A DNA stretch of 6,243 nucleotides from positions 1 to 6,243 of the forward strand of contig SLAE01000054.1 of assembly GCA_007127015.1 (NCBI GenBank), written 5' to 3'. This document shows, piece by piece, positions 1 through 6,002 of the stretch. This DNA is from Desulfonatronospira sp. Its GTDB lineage: Bacteria; Desulfobacterota; Desulfovibrionia; Desulfovibrionales; Desulfonatronovibrionaceae. A program made the translations under genes and the position numbers. Positions within the stretch are counted from its first letter, which is position 1; each line of letters starts with the position of its first letter. The notes beneath the pieces are model-generated. The model saw only the letters and a list, made by a program, of their open reading frames with translations, was not told the DNA's origin and did no database searches.

Positions 1-1130
1 AAAGCCTCAAAAAGATCCAGCCAGTGTGAGACACGTACCCCTGAGGGACGTGTAGAACCCAGCTGAATAATGCATCCTGAACATTCGCTCAGGCAATGAG
101 CATCAGCAGAAGGATGCAGATTGTGCCACCGCTCGTAAGCCAGATCCAGACTCATCTTTTTGTTCAGAAGACGAAAAGCCCCTCCCAGGCCGCAGCATTG
201 TGTGCTGGACAAAGAAATGTCCATGTTCTCCATGTTCAATAATTTTTTTAGTGCAGATCCGGTTTTTTCAGAGCCATGACATGGTGTATGCCAGATCAGT
301 TGTGTCTTTAAAGGATCGGCGACAGATTGGAAAGAAAGCAGGGGTATAAGTTCAGACAAGGATCTGATACTGCTGACAAACGATTTTTGTAAATCGTTCT
401 GCGTGGAAGGATTATTTTTTCCCTCAAGTCCCTGCACGCAGGTAGCGCAGAAAGTATATATCCGGGGACGACCCAGGCTTTTCCAGATATTTATATTCGT
501 CAGCCTGCACAAAGCATTTTTGTCCAGAAAACCCGCCTGAAGCAGAGCAAATCCGCAGCACTGCCAATCAGGTGTGGGCAACAACTTAAAGCCCAGGCTG
601 GATAAGACAGCCCGGGCCTTATATTCCAGATCAGGGCGAAGAAATCGGCTGAAACATCCGGGGAAAATTACAGCTTCCTGATTTTGCTTTCTCACGGATG
701 TCTTGAGTTTAATTGGAGCAGAACAATTTTCGGAATCAGGACCGATGGCTTCAAGCATTGGATGTAATCCAGGCAGGAGATCTTTACTGAACCGCAAAAG
801 CGGCGGAAAAAGTGTTGATTTAAGGAGTATTCTGGACCAGATCCAGTCCTTCCAGCGTGGATGAGCTGCTTTTAACAGTGAAATTTTAAGGGGCAGGTTG
901 ATCTGCTGGGGACATACTTTTGCGCACTTGGCGCACCCGAGGCACAGGCCTGCCAATGTGGAAGCGTCTACAGCAGAAATTTCAGACATAGAAATTTTTT
1001 GAAGCAGGAAAGCCTTGCCTCTGGGGCTTAACTCTTCATGCTGTGTTAATTTAAATAACGGACAGACTTCCAGGCACCTTCCACAAAGGGTGCACTGGGT
1101 ATGATCGTGTACAAAAGACTGTATGTTCAT
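1..1130 (-). CDS. GlcF/HdrD-like (Fe-S)-binding protein with two CCG domains, C-terminus cut by the window edge
   Basis: The frame is open from an ATG at 1130 to base 1, giving 376 codons with no stop, so the 3' end lies outside the window. Two ferredoxin-type [4Fe-4S] motifs sit near the N-terminus: C13-x2-C16-x2-C19-x3-C23-P and C63-x2-C66-x2-C69-x3-C73-P. Two cysteine-rich CCG domains follow. The first has PGC159, C191-C192-G193 and C228-x2-C231; the second has TPC284, C312-C313-G314 and C350-x2-C353. This order is that of the glycolate oxidase iron-sulfur subunit (GlcF), LldE and HdrD-type proteins, which pass electrons from a flavoprotein oxidoreductase to a membrane or cytosolic acceptor. 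No signal peptide or membrane segment is seen, so it is probably cytosolic. GlcF is about 400 residues, so only a short tail should be missing. No FAD subunit (GlcD) is in view; it could lie beyond the left edge, so the substrate is undetermined. The start has no clear Shine-Dalgarno sequence. It is divergent from panC. Confidence 0.93.
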   Translation of the reverse strand, partial: MNIQSFVHDHTQCTLCGRCLEVCPLFKLTQHEELSPRGKAFLLQKISMSEISAVDASTLAGLCLGCAKCAKVCPQQINLPLKISLLKAAHPRWKDWIWSRILLKSTLFPPLLRFSKDLLPGLHPMLEAIGPDSENCSAPIKLKTSVRKQNQEAVIFPGCFSRFLRPDLEYKARAVLSSLGFKLLPTPDWQCCGFALLQAGFLDKNALCRLTNINIWKSLGRPRIYTFCATCVQGLEGKNNPSTQNDLQKSFVSSIRSLSELIPLLSFQSVADPLKTQLIWHTPCHGSEKTGSALKKLLNMENMDISLSSTQCCGLGGAFRLLNKKMSLDLAYERWHNLHPSADAHCLSECSGCIIQLGSTRPSGVRVSHWLDLFEA

Positions 1131-1199
1131 ATATAAATAAAAAAACTCGTGAAGATGCCTCTGGCCGGATTTTCTGAAGTGGTATTTAGTTCCAGCCTG

Positions 1200-1205
1200 A
1201 TTATA
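1200..1205 (-). promoter_or_regulatory. Candidate -10 element for the divergent Fe-S protein gene
   Basis: Read on the minus strand these six bases are a perfect TATAAT. No convincing -35 lies 15-19 bp upstream on that strand, so the call is weak. The element abuts the proposed -35 of the panC promoter, which would make the two promoters mutually exclusive for polymerase binding if both are real. Confidence 0.3.
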
Positions 1206-1234
1206 TGGACAATTAAAATTATTTGCGTTATTTT
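1206..1234 (+). promoter_or_regulatory. Candidate sigma-70-type promoter for panC
   Basis: TGGACA at 1206-1211 matches five of six bases of the -35 consensus. It is followed by a 17-bp spacer and TATTTT at 1229-1234, which matches four of six bases of the -10. Transcription would start near 1241 and leave a leader of about 50 nt before the panC ATG. The prediction rests on consensus matching by eye in AT-rich DNA, where chance matches are common. Confidence 0.42.
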
Positions 1235-1290
1235 TAGAGTTTAAACATAATTATTATCAGTCTTCACTCTGTTAATCAATTAATTCAAGT

Positions 1291-2136
1291 ATGGAAATAG
1301 TCTCTTCGAGCGACATTGCCGAAAAACTGTGCAGGCAGGCCAGACAGTCGAAACAAATCATATCTCTGGTTCCGACCATGGGTTTTTTTCATGCCGGGCA
1401 TATGAGTCTTATACGTTGGGCCAAAGAGCAAAGCACAATGCTGGTGGTGTCGTTATTTGTCAACCCCGCTCAATTCGGACCTGATGAAGATTTTGATCGC
1501 TATCCCCAGGACCTGGAAAGAGATGCCCGCCTGGCTGAAGAAGCCGGAGTTGATCTTTTATTCACGCCTGAGGCAAGGGATATTTATCCTGCGGGATTCA
1601 GCACCTGGGTGGAGGTTGAAAGTTTTTCGCACTTCCTCTGCGGAAGTAAAAGGCCTGGCCATTTCCGTGGAGTTTCAACCATTGTCTGCAAGCTGCTCAA
1701 TCTGATCCGTCCGCATATGGCCGTGTTCGGTCAAAAAGACTGGCAGCAGTGGATAATAATTCGCAAAATGGTCCGCGATCTTAATATGGAAGTAGATGTA
1801 CCGGGAAGGCCCACAGTACGCGAAGCCGACGGCCTGGCCATGAGTTCTCGAAATGCCTACTTAAGCGGTGAGGACAGAAACTCTGCTCCCCATGTATATC
1901 AGGGGCTGCTGCATGTCAGGGAACTGTTTCATTCAGGACAGACAAAAATAGAAGTGCTTGAAAATCTGCTTTTGAAATATTACCGGGACAATCTGCCCCA
2001 GGCAGAAGTTGACTATGTCCGGATAGTGGACGCACAGACACTTGGAACTTCAAGGCAGGCAGGGCCGGGATCTCTAGCGGCGGTTGCCTTGAAACTGGGC
2101 GAAACAAGGCTTATAGACAATATATTGCTTGAATAG
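1291..2136 (+). CDS. panC: Pantothenate synthetase (pantoate--beta-alanine ligase)
   Basis: This enzyme condenses pantoate with beta-alanine using ATP, through a pantoyl-adenylate, as the last step of pantothenate synthesis in the cytosol. The 281 residues match the family length (about 280). Visible motifs are the P28-T-M-G31 segment with the HIGH-type pair H34 and H37, FVNPAQF around residues 56-62 (pantoate binding), FGQKD at 146-150, and the KMSKS-like MSSRN at 184-188. The residue after FGQKD is Trp where Tyr or Phe is more usual. The ATG at 1291 fits the usual N-terminus of the family (about 28 residues before PTMG), yet no Shine-Dalgarno sequence precedes it; the upstream bases are AT-rich. 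The next gene, panD, makes its beta-alanine substrate, which supports the call. The genes for pantoate synthesis (panB, panE) are not in the window. Confidence 0.97.
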   Translation: MEIVSSSDIAEKLCRQARQSKQIISLVPTMGFFHAGHMSLIRWAKEQSTMLVVSLFVNPAQFGPDEDFDRYPQDLERDARLAEEAGVDLLFTPEARDIYPAGFSTWVEVESFSHFLCGSKRPGHFRGVSTIVCKLLNLIRPHMAVFGQKDWQQWIIIRKMVRDLNMEVDVPGRPTVREADGLAMSSRNAYLSGEDRNSAPHVYQGLLHVRELFHSGQTKIEVLENLLLKYYRDNLPQAEVDYVRIVDAQTLGTSRQAGPGSLAAVALKLGETRLIDNILLE

Positions 2137-2231
2137 GCTGATGTTGAGTCAGACATAATATCAGGCAGGTCTTTTATCAGTCAACTTCCAAGAATCAAGT
2201 CATTAATTAAACCATCTAAGAAAAAATTATT

Positions 2232-2591
2232 ATGGCCGAACGTTGTTTTCTGCATGCAAAGATACACCGGGCAACACTGACCGGGACCGACCTGGATTAT
2301 GAAGGCAGTCTTTCTGTCTGTCCGGAGCTGCTCAAGGGTTCCGGTATTTTACCTTTTGAGCAGGTGGATGTTTATAATCTGGATAATGGGGAACGGCTGA
2401 CCACTTATGCTATCAAAGGAGAACCGGGAGAGATCCGGCTCAATGGAGCGGCAGCTCATAAAGGAGATGCCGGTCAAAAAGTAATTATTGCCTCTTACTG
2501 CTATTTGAAAGCCAAAGAATGGGCCGAGCACAAACCGGTTGTCATCCTTGTTGACGGAGACAACAGGATCCTGGAAACACTGCATGGATGA
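2232..2591 (+). CDS. panD: Aspartate 1-decarboxylase proenzyme
   Basis: PanD decarboxylates L-aspartate to beta-alanine, which PanC then uses. It is a pyruvoyl enzyme made as a proenzyme that cuts itself at a Gly-Ser bond, and the signature is present: Y23-E-G25-S26, so cleavage is expected between 25 and 26, with Ser26 becoming the pyruvoyl group. Other family residues are visible: the K10-x-H12-R13 segment, R55 and the T-Y59-A-I loop, and the N71-G-A-A-A-H76 segment. At 119 residues it is close to the bacterial norm (126 in E. coli). The 95-bp gap after panC holds no gene. Only a weak purine stretch (taagaaa) precedes the ATG, so translation signals are poor. Its last 8 nt overlap the start of the DUF502 gene. 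The PanZ maturation factor of enterobacteria is not seen here, and other lineages usually mature PanD without it. Confidence 0.97.
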   Translation: MAERCFLHAKIHRATLTGTDLDYEGSLSVCPELLKGSGILPFEQVDVYNLDNGERLTTYAIKGEPGEIRLNGAAAHKGDAGQKVIIASYCYLKAKEWAEHKPVVILVDGDNRILETLHG

Positions 2592-3258
2592 ACGCAGGGA
2601 AAATTTGACTCTTTTCGGGCGGATGCGCAAGTTTCTTAAGGTCAACATCCTGGCCGGTCTGCTTTTTCTTACACCGATAGTGGCTACTTTTTTGATCCTC
2701 AAGGTCATCATCGGCTGGATTGATCAGATTCTGCTCATCATTCCTCCAGGATTTCGTCCGGAAGACTTTCTGCCTTTTCCCGTGCCCGGACTGGGGCTCA
2801 TTGTGCTGGTGCTGGTCCTGATTTTCTCCGGGGTTTTTGTGCGCAACTATCTGGGCAAAAAGCTGGTAAGCATCTGGGAAAAAATCGTTGAATACATACC
2901 CATAGTCAACAAGATATACACTGCGGTCAAACAGCTCATCGACACCATAGTAAGGAGCCCGGTCAAAGATTTTAAAAGAGTGGTGCTTATTGAGTATCCC
3001 AAGGAAAAAATATATGCCATGGCTTATGTGACGGGGGTGGCCATGGGTGAGCTTCAGGAAAAAACCAGGAGAAAAATGATCAATGTTTATGTGCCCACTA
3101 CTCCTAATCCTACATCCGGATTTTATCTTATGGTCCCGGAGGATGAAACCATTCCTTTGGATATAAGCGTGGAAGATTCATTTAAGCTGCTTATGTCCGG
3201 TGGAATCCTGACCCCGGTTAAAAATAAGGAGAAGAAGGGTTATGATGATCTCCAATAA
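2584..3258 (+). CDS. DUF502 family inner-membrane protein of unknown function
   Basis: The product is a 224-residue protein matching the DUF502 family (Pfam PF04367). It has a short charged N-terminus, two hydrophobic membrane segments (about residues 22-44 and 68-88), and then a soluble C-terminal domain. The family-typical stretches are present: IPIVNKIY at 105-112 followed by a Val-Lys-Gln segment, and VPTTPNPTSG at 170-179. No catalytic residues are known for this family and I do not assign a function. I chose the ATG at 2584, which overlaps the panD stop by 8 nt, with a modest purine run (GGAAA) about 6-8 nt upstream. A longer reading from a TTG at 2539 would extend far into panD and lacks support. 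The shorter alternative ATG at 2623 would also keep both membrane segments. Its 3' end overlaps metK and carries the metK ribosome binding site, which suggests coupled translation. Confidence 0.9.
   Translation: MDERRENLTLFGRMRKFLKVNILAGLLFLTPIVATFLILKVIIGWIDQILLIIPPGFRPEDFLPFPVPGLGLIVLVLVLIFSGVFVRNYLGKKLVSIWEKIVEYIPIVNKIYTAVKQLIDTIVRSPVKDFKRVVLIEYPKEKIYAMAYVTGVAMGELQEKTRRKMINVYVPTTPNPTSGFYLMVPEDETIPLDISVEDSFKLLMSGGILTPVKNKEKKGYDDLQ
3225..3231 (+). promoter_or_regulatory. Ribosome binding site of metK, inside the DUF502 coding region
   Basis: TAAGGAG is a strong Shine-Dalgarno match. It lies 10 nt before the ATG at 3242 and 13 nt before the second in-frame ATG at 3245, so it favours 3242. 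It sits within the last codons of the DUF502 gene, so ribosomes finishing that gene pass over it. Confidence 0.75.
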
Positions 3259-4411
3259 AAAATATGTGTTCACTTCCGAATCCGTGACTGAAGGACACCC
3301 GGATAAAGTAGCTGATCTTATTTCCGATGCGGTTCTTGACGCTATCCTGATTCAGGATGAAAGAGCCAGAGTGGCCTGCGAGACTCTGGTGACCACCGGG
3401 CTGGCATTCATTGCCGGAGAAATCACTACCAGCGGATATGCAGACCTTCCGGAAATTGTCCGGGAAACCGTCAGAGAAATCGGGTACAACAGCTCAGATA
3501 TGGGCTTTGACTGGGAGACCTGTGCTGTTTTGTCTTCCATAGATAAACAGTCTGCAGATATCGCCATGGGAGTGGACCGGAAATCACCTGAGGACCAGGG
3601 AGCCGGAGATCAGGGCATGATGTTCGGATTTGCCGTAAGGGAGACCCCGCCGCTTATGCCTGCGCCGATTTATTACGCGCATAAGCTTTCCAGGAGGCTG
3701 GCTTATGTGCGTAAAAAAAACATACTGGATTTTCTGCGTCCCGACGGAAAAACCGAGGTCAGCGTGCAGTATGTTGACGGAAGGCCGGTAAGGATTGAAT
3801 ATGTTGTCATTGCTTGTCAGCATAATGAGGATATTTCTTATGAGGATCTTGTGGATGCGGTCCGGGAAGAGGTCATCTTCCATACTTTACCTCCGGAAAT
3901 GGTGGATAAGCGTACCAGGATCTACATAAATACGACAGGGCGTTTTGTAGCCGGAGGCCCCCTGGCCGACTGCGGATTGACGGGGCGGAAGATAATTCAG
4001 GACACTTACGGGGGTATGGGCAATCACGGAGGAGGTGCTTTTTCAGGAAAAGATCCCTCAAAAGTTGACCGTTCAGCAACGTATATGGCCCGTTATATCG
4101 CTAAAAACATTGTGGCCGCCGAACTGGCTGAGCGCTGTGAAGTGCAGCTGGCCTATGCCATTGGTGTGGCCCGGCCGGTTTCTGTCCTGGTAACTTCCTG
4201 GGGCACAGGCCAGGTACCTGATGAGATACTTGAAAAAGCCGTGCGGGAGGTTTTTGATTTACGACCTTATCACTTGATCAGACGATTGAACCTGCTTCGT
4301 CCAATTTACAAAAAAACAGCCTGTTACGGCCATTTTGGAAGAGAACACATTGACTTTACCTGGGAAAAGACCGATGCGGTTAATGACCTGAAAACAGCCT
4401 GCAAAATATAA
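3242..4411 (+). CDS. metK: S-adenosylmethionine synthetase (methionine adenosyltransferase)
   Basis: MetK makes S-adenosylmethionine from methionine and ATP, releasing phosphate and pyrophosphate; it works as a cytosolic oligomer needing Mg2+ and K+. The 389 residues match the family (384 in E. coli). All hallmarks are visible: FTSESVTEGHPDK at 10-22 (ATP/methionine binding), the GAGDQG signature at 120-125, GLTGRKII at 245-252, DTYGG at 254-258, and the phosphate-binding GGGAFSGKDPSKVDRS at 263-278. The stretch before GLTGRK reads ADC where many bacteria have GD-A/S, and YGGMGNHGGG replaces the E. coli-type YGG-xxRHGGG; both are variations outside the invariant residues. Two adjacent ATGs (3242, 3245) are possible starts and the Shine-Dalgarno spacing favours the first. 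It overlaps DUF502 by 17 nt and is the last gene of the block. No SAM riboswitch is expected or seen within this tightly packed operon. Confidence 0.98.
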   Translation: MMISNKKYVFTSESVTEGHPDKVADLISDAVLDAILIQDERARVACETLVTTGLAFIAGEITTSGYADLPEIVRETVREIGYNSSDMGFDWETCAVLSSIDKQSADIAMGVDRKSPEDQGAGDQGMMFGFAVRETPPLMPAPIYYAHKLSRRLAYVRKKNILDFLRPDGKTEVSVQYVDGRPVRIEYVVIACQHNEDISYEDLVDAVREEVIFHTLPPEMVDKRTRIYINTTGRFVAGGPLADCGLTGRKIIQDTYGGMGNHGGGAFSGKDPSKVDRSATYMARYIAKNIVAAELAERCEVQLAYAIGVARPVSVLVTSWGTGQVPDEILEKAVREVFDLRPYHLIRRLNLLRPIYKKTACYGHFGREHIDFTWEKTDAVNDLKTACKI

Positions 4412-4430
4412 TAATGTAAATTTGCAGGCT
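4396..4430 (+). repeat. Perfect 10-bp inverted repeat straddling the metK stop codon
   Basis: AGCCTGCAAA at 4396-4405 pairs exactly with TTTGCAGGCT at 4421-4430, leaving a 15-nt AT-rich loop that contains the TAA stop. The hairpin could stabilise the 3' end of the metK message or cause pausing. No run of T follows it (the next bases are TGTATGG), so it is not a classic intrinsic terminator. Confidence 0.6.
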
Positions 4431-4455
4431 TGTATGGTCGGTTTACAGGCATTAA

Positions 4456-4489
4456 ATCAAGCTTGATAAGATGAATCAAGTTGAATAAG
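4456..4489. promoter_or_regulatory. Tandem palindromes upstream of ino1, operator-like
   Basis: ATCAAGCTTGAT at 4456-4467 is a perfect 12-bp palindrome. A second, odd-centred palindrome, TCAAGTTGA, lies at 4476-4484. Their centres are about 18.5 bp apart. The surrounding bases also form an imperfect direct repeat: AATCAAGCTTGATAAG at 4455-4470 and AATCAAGTTGAATAAG at 4474-4489. The spacing and symmetry suit two dimeric regulator sites on the same DNA face. The location, 60-95 bp before the ino1 start, suits control of that gene. No regulator family is recognised. Confidence 0.4.
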
Positions 4490-4536
4490 CCAAAAAGTTC
4501 CTGAATAAGTGTCAAATAAATCTGTCACAAGCGTTC

Positions 4537-4543
4537 AAGGAGG
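4537..4543 (+). promoter_or_regulatory. Ribosome binding site that fixes the ino1 start at GTG
   Basis: AAGGAGG is a near-perfect Shine-Dalgarno sequence. It lies 6 nt before GTG at 4550 but directly abuts the in-frame TTG at 4544. The spacing therefore selects the GTG as the true start. Confidence 0.8.
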
Positions 4544-4549
4544 TTGAAA

Positions 4550-5659
4550 GTGCATCCCAGTATCAAGATCGCCGTGGTTGGAATCGGAAATTGTGCCGGT
4601 TCACTTATACAGGGAATATATTATTACAAGAATCAGAACGCCACGGACGCAGTGGGCTTGATGCACTGGGAGATCGGAAGATACGGTCCCGGGGATATTG
4701 AAGTTGCAGCCGCCTTTGATATTGACAGGCGAAAAGTCGGCCAGGACTTGTCAACAGCAATATTTGCCAGCCCCAACTGCACAGCCGTATTTGAAGACAA
4801 TATTCCAGATACCGGGATCAGGGTGCAAATGGGCAGGGTTCTGGATGGCTTTTCTTCGCACCTGAAAGAGTATCCGGAGAGGCAGACTTTTGTTTTGAGC
4901 GATGAACCCGAACCGGACAAGGAGCGTGTAGTTGATATCCTGAAATCAAGCGGAGCGGAGATCATGCTCAATTATCTTCCCGTAGGTTCTGAAGAGGCCA
5001 CCAGGTTTTATGCTCAGTGTGCTCTGGAAGCAGGATTGGGGTTTATCAACAATATGCCCGTTTTTATCGTCAGCGATCAGGACTGGGCATCCAGGTTTGC
5101 GTCCAGTTCACTTCCTCTTATCGGCGATGACATAAAAGCCCAGCTTGGAGCCACCATTGTCCACAGGACACTGGGAGACCTGTTCAACAAAAGAGGGGTG
5201 AAGCTGGAGAGAACTTATCAGCTCAATACCGGTGGCAACACCGACTTTTTAAATATGCTCAACATACACAGGCTCAAGTCCAAAAAGGAATCCAAGACCG
5301 AGGCGGTTCAGTCCGTTCTGGGCAAGCGCCTTGATCCGGACAATATACATATCGGACCAAGCGATTACGTACCCTGGCAAAAAGACAACAAGGTCTGTTT
5401 TTTGCGCATGGAAGGCAAACTTTTTGGTGATGTGCCCATGAGCCTTGAACTGAGACTAAGTGTAGAAGATTCTCCCAATTCGGCCGGAGTAGCCATAGAT
5501 GCCATCCGGTGCTGCAAGCTGGCCCTGGATAGAGGGCAGGGCGGTCCGCTTTTTGGTCCCTCGGCATACCTGATGAAGCATCCGCCCAAACAATATTGCG
5601 ACAATACGGCTTATCAGCTGACTGAAGATTTTATTCTCAAAGGGACCAATGAATCCTGA
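4550..5659 (+). CDS. ino1: Inositol-3-phosphate synthase (compact mycobacterial/archaeal type)
   Basis: This NAD-dependent enzyme converts glucose 6-phosphate to 1D-myo-inositol 3-phosphate, the first committed step to inositol lipids, solutes or thiols. The 369-residue product is close to mycobacterial Ino1 (367) and much shorter than the eukaryotic enzyme (over 500). The N-terminus carries the NAD-binding V-G11-I-G-N-C15 motif. Further conserved blocks are YLPVGSEEA at 142-150 with the FYAQCA segment after it, GDDIKAQLGAT at 192-202, the NTGGNTDFLNM stretch at 226-236, the lysine-rich LKSKKESKT at 242-250 that carries the catalytic-site lysines of the family, HIGPSD at 267-272 and DSPNSAG at 307-313. 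I chose GTG at 4550 over TTG at 4544 from the Shine-Dalgarno spacing. It stands 138 bp after metK and appears to be a separate transcription unit. No inositol phosphatase or phosphatidylinositol synthase gene is in view, so the end product is unknown. Confidence 0.95.
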   Translation: MHPSIKIAVVGIGNCAGSLIQGIYYYKNQNATDAVGLMHWEIGRYGPGDIEVAAAFDIDRRKVGQDLSTAIFASPNCTAVFEDNIPDTGIRVQMGRVLDGFSSHLKEYPERQTFVLSDEPEPDKERVVDILKSSGAEIMLNYLPVGSEEATRFYAQCALEAGLGFINNMPVFIVSDQDWASRFASSSLPLIGDDIKAQLGATIVHRTLGDLFNKRGVKLERTYQLNTGGNTDFLNMLNIHRLKSKKESKTEAVQSVLGKRLDPDNIHIGPSDYVPWQKDNKVCFLRMEGKLFGDVPMSLELRLSVEDSPNSAGVAIDAIRCCKLALDRGQGGPLFGPSAYLMKHPPKQYCDNTAYQLTEDFILKGTNES

Positions 5660-5709
5660 ATATTCGACATTAACTTTTTTATTAACTTTCCTTTTCACCC
5701 CTTAATTCA

Positions 5710-5742
5710 AAAAGCATGGCAGTATCAACTGCTTATGCTTTT
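5710..5742 (+). terminator. Possible intrinsic terminator after ino1
   Basis: AAAAGCAT at 5710-5717 pairs with ATGCTTTT at 5735-5742. Inside, GCAGT at 5719-5723 pairs with ACTGC at 5728-5732 around an ATCA loop, with a small unpaired G against TT. The 3' arm ends in four T. The A-tract/stem/T-tract form could stop transcription from either side, but the T-tract is short and is followed by AAAGG, so the efficiency is doubtful. Confidence 0.45.
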
Positions 5743-5763
5743 AAAGGATAATCCTCCATTTTT

Positions 5764-5784
5764 GCTGCTGAATATTTCAGCGGC
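5764..5784. repeat. Near-perfect 9-bp hairpin in the ino1-hsp20 gap
   Basis: GCTGCTGAA at 5764-5772 pairs with TTCAGCGGC at 5776-5784 around a TAT loop, with one G-T wobble. No T-run follows on either strand, so it is not a classic terminator. It lies 22 nt after the terminator-like hairpin and may be a second part of a transcript 3' end or of an RNA structure. Confidence 0.45.
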
Positions 5785-5819
5785 TATCAACCTTGAAAAT
5801 CACCCGGCAGTTGTTTCAG

Positions 5820-5871
5820 AGATGCCAGGCTTTGAAATTGCGGGGCATTTCAGCATCTGCCAAAAAGCCTG
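5820..5871. repeat. Overlapping inverted repeats that could form alternative RNA folds
   Basis: CAGGCTTT at 5826-5833 is perfectly complementary to AAAGCCTG at 5864-5871. Within them, GAAAT at 5834-5838 can extend the stem with ATTTC at 5847-5851. A competing pair, AGATGC at 5820-5825 with GCATCT at 5853-5858, also encloses that inner stem. The two outer pairings interleave, so they cannot be nested in one simple hairpin and would form either alternatives or a pseudoknot. Confidence 0.4.
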
Positions 5872-6002
5872 AATCAAAATTTGATTTGAGTTCAATTATT
5901 TCACAATCCTTATCCTGACCTCAAAAAGTCTGCAAAATTTTTCACGGGATTCTCTTTTCAGTCATTCAGTAGCAAGTTTTGTATTTTTTGTGCTGCACTA
6001 TC

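Larger units (their letters stand above)
1131..1290. promoter_or_regulatory. Divergent intergenic region between the Fe-S protein gene and panC
   Basis: This 160-bp gap separates two divergent starts and must hold both promoters. It is strongly AT-rich, mainly in the 90 bp next to panC, and contains small palindromes (GTTTAAAC at 1239-1246, ATAATTAT at 1247-1254). Neither flanking gene has a good Shine-Dalgarno sequence in it. No open reading frame or RNA gene was recognised. Confidence 0.6.

Noticed and set aside
1457..1705. 82-codon plus-strand reading frame inside panC
   Set aside because: It is an out-of-frame shadow of a well-conserved gene, with no ribosome binding site and no recognisable protein features.
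2129..2159. Possible promoter for panD (TTGAAT with CATAAT)
   Set aside because: The spacer is 19 bp and the -35 match is poor, overlapping the end of panC; co-transcription with panC explains panD equally well.
2137..2231. Hairpin or riboswitch between panC and panD
   Set aside because: Only a 5-bp GTTGA/TCAAC match with a long loop is present, which is expected by chance.
2349..2711. 120-codon minus-strand reading frame across panD and DUF502
   Set aside because: It lies opposite two overlapping, well-supported genes and its product has no family features.
4481..4508. Possible ino1 promoter (TTGAAT, 16-bp spacer, GAATAA)
   Set aside because: Both elements are weak and fall within the imperfect direct repeats, so they are not distinguishable from the repeat itself.
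5274..5698. Three overlapping minus-strand reading frames opposite the end of ino1
   Set aside because: They cover one another in different frames and mirror the conserved ino1 codons; none has a ribosome binding site or a plausible product.
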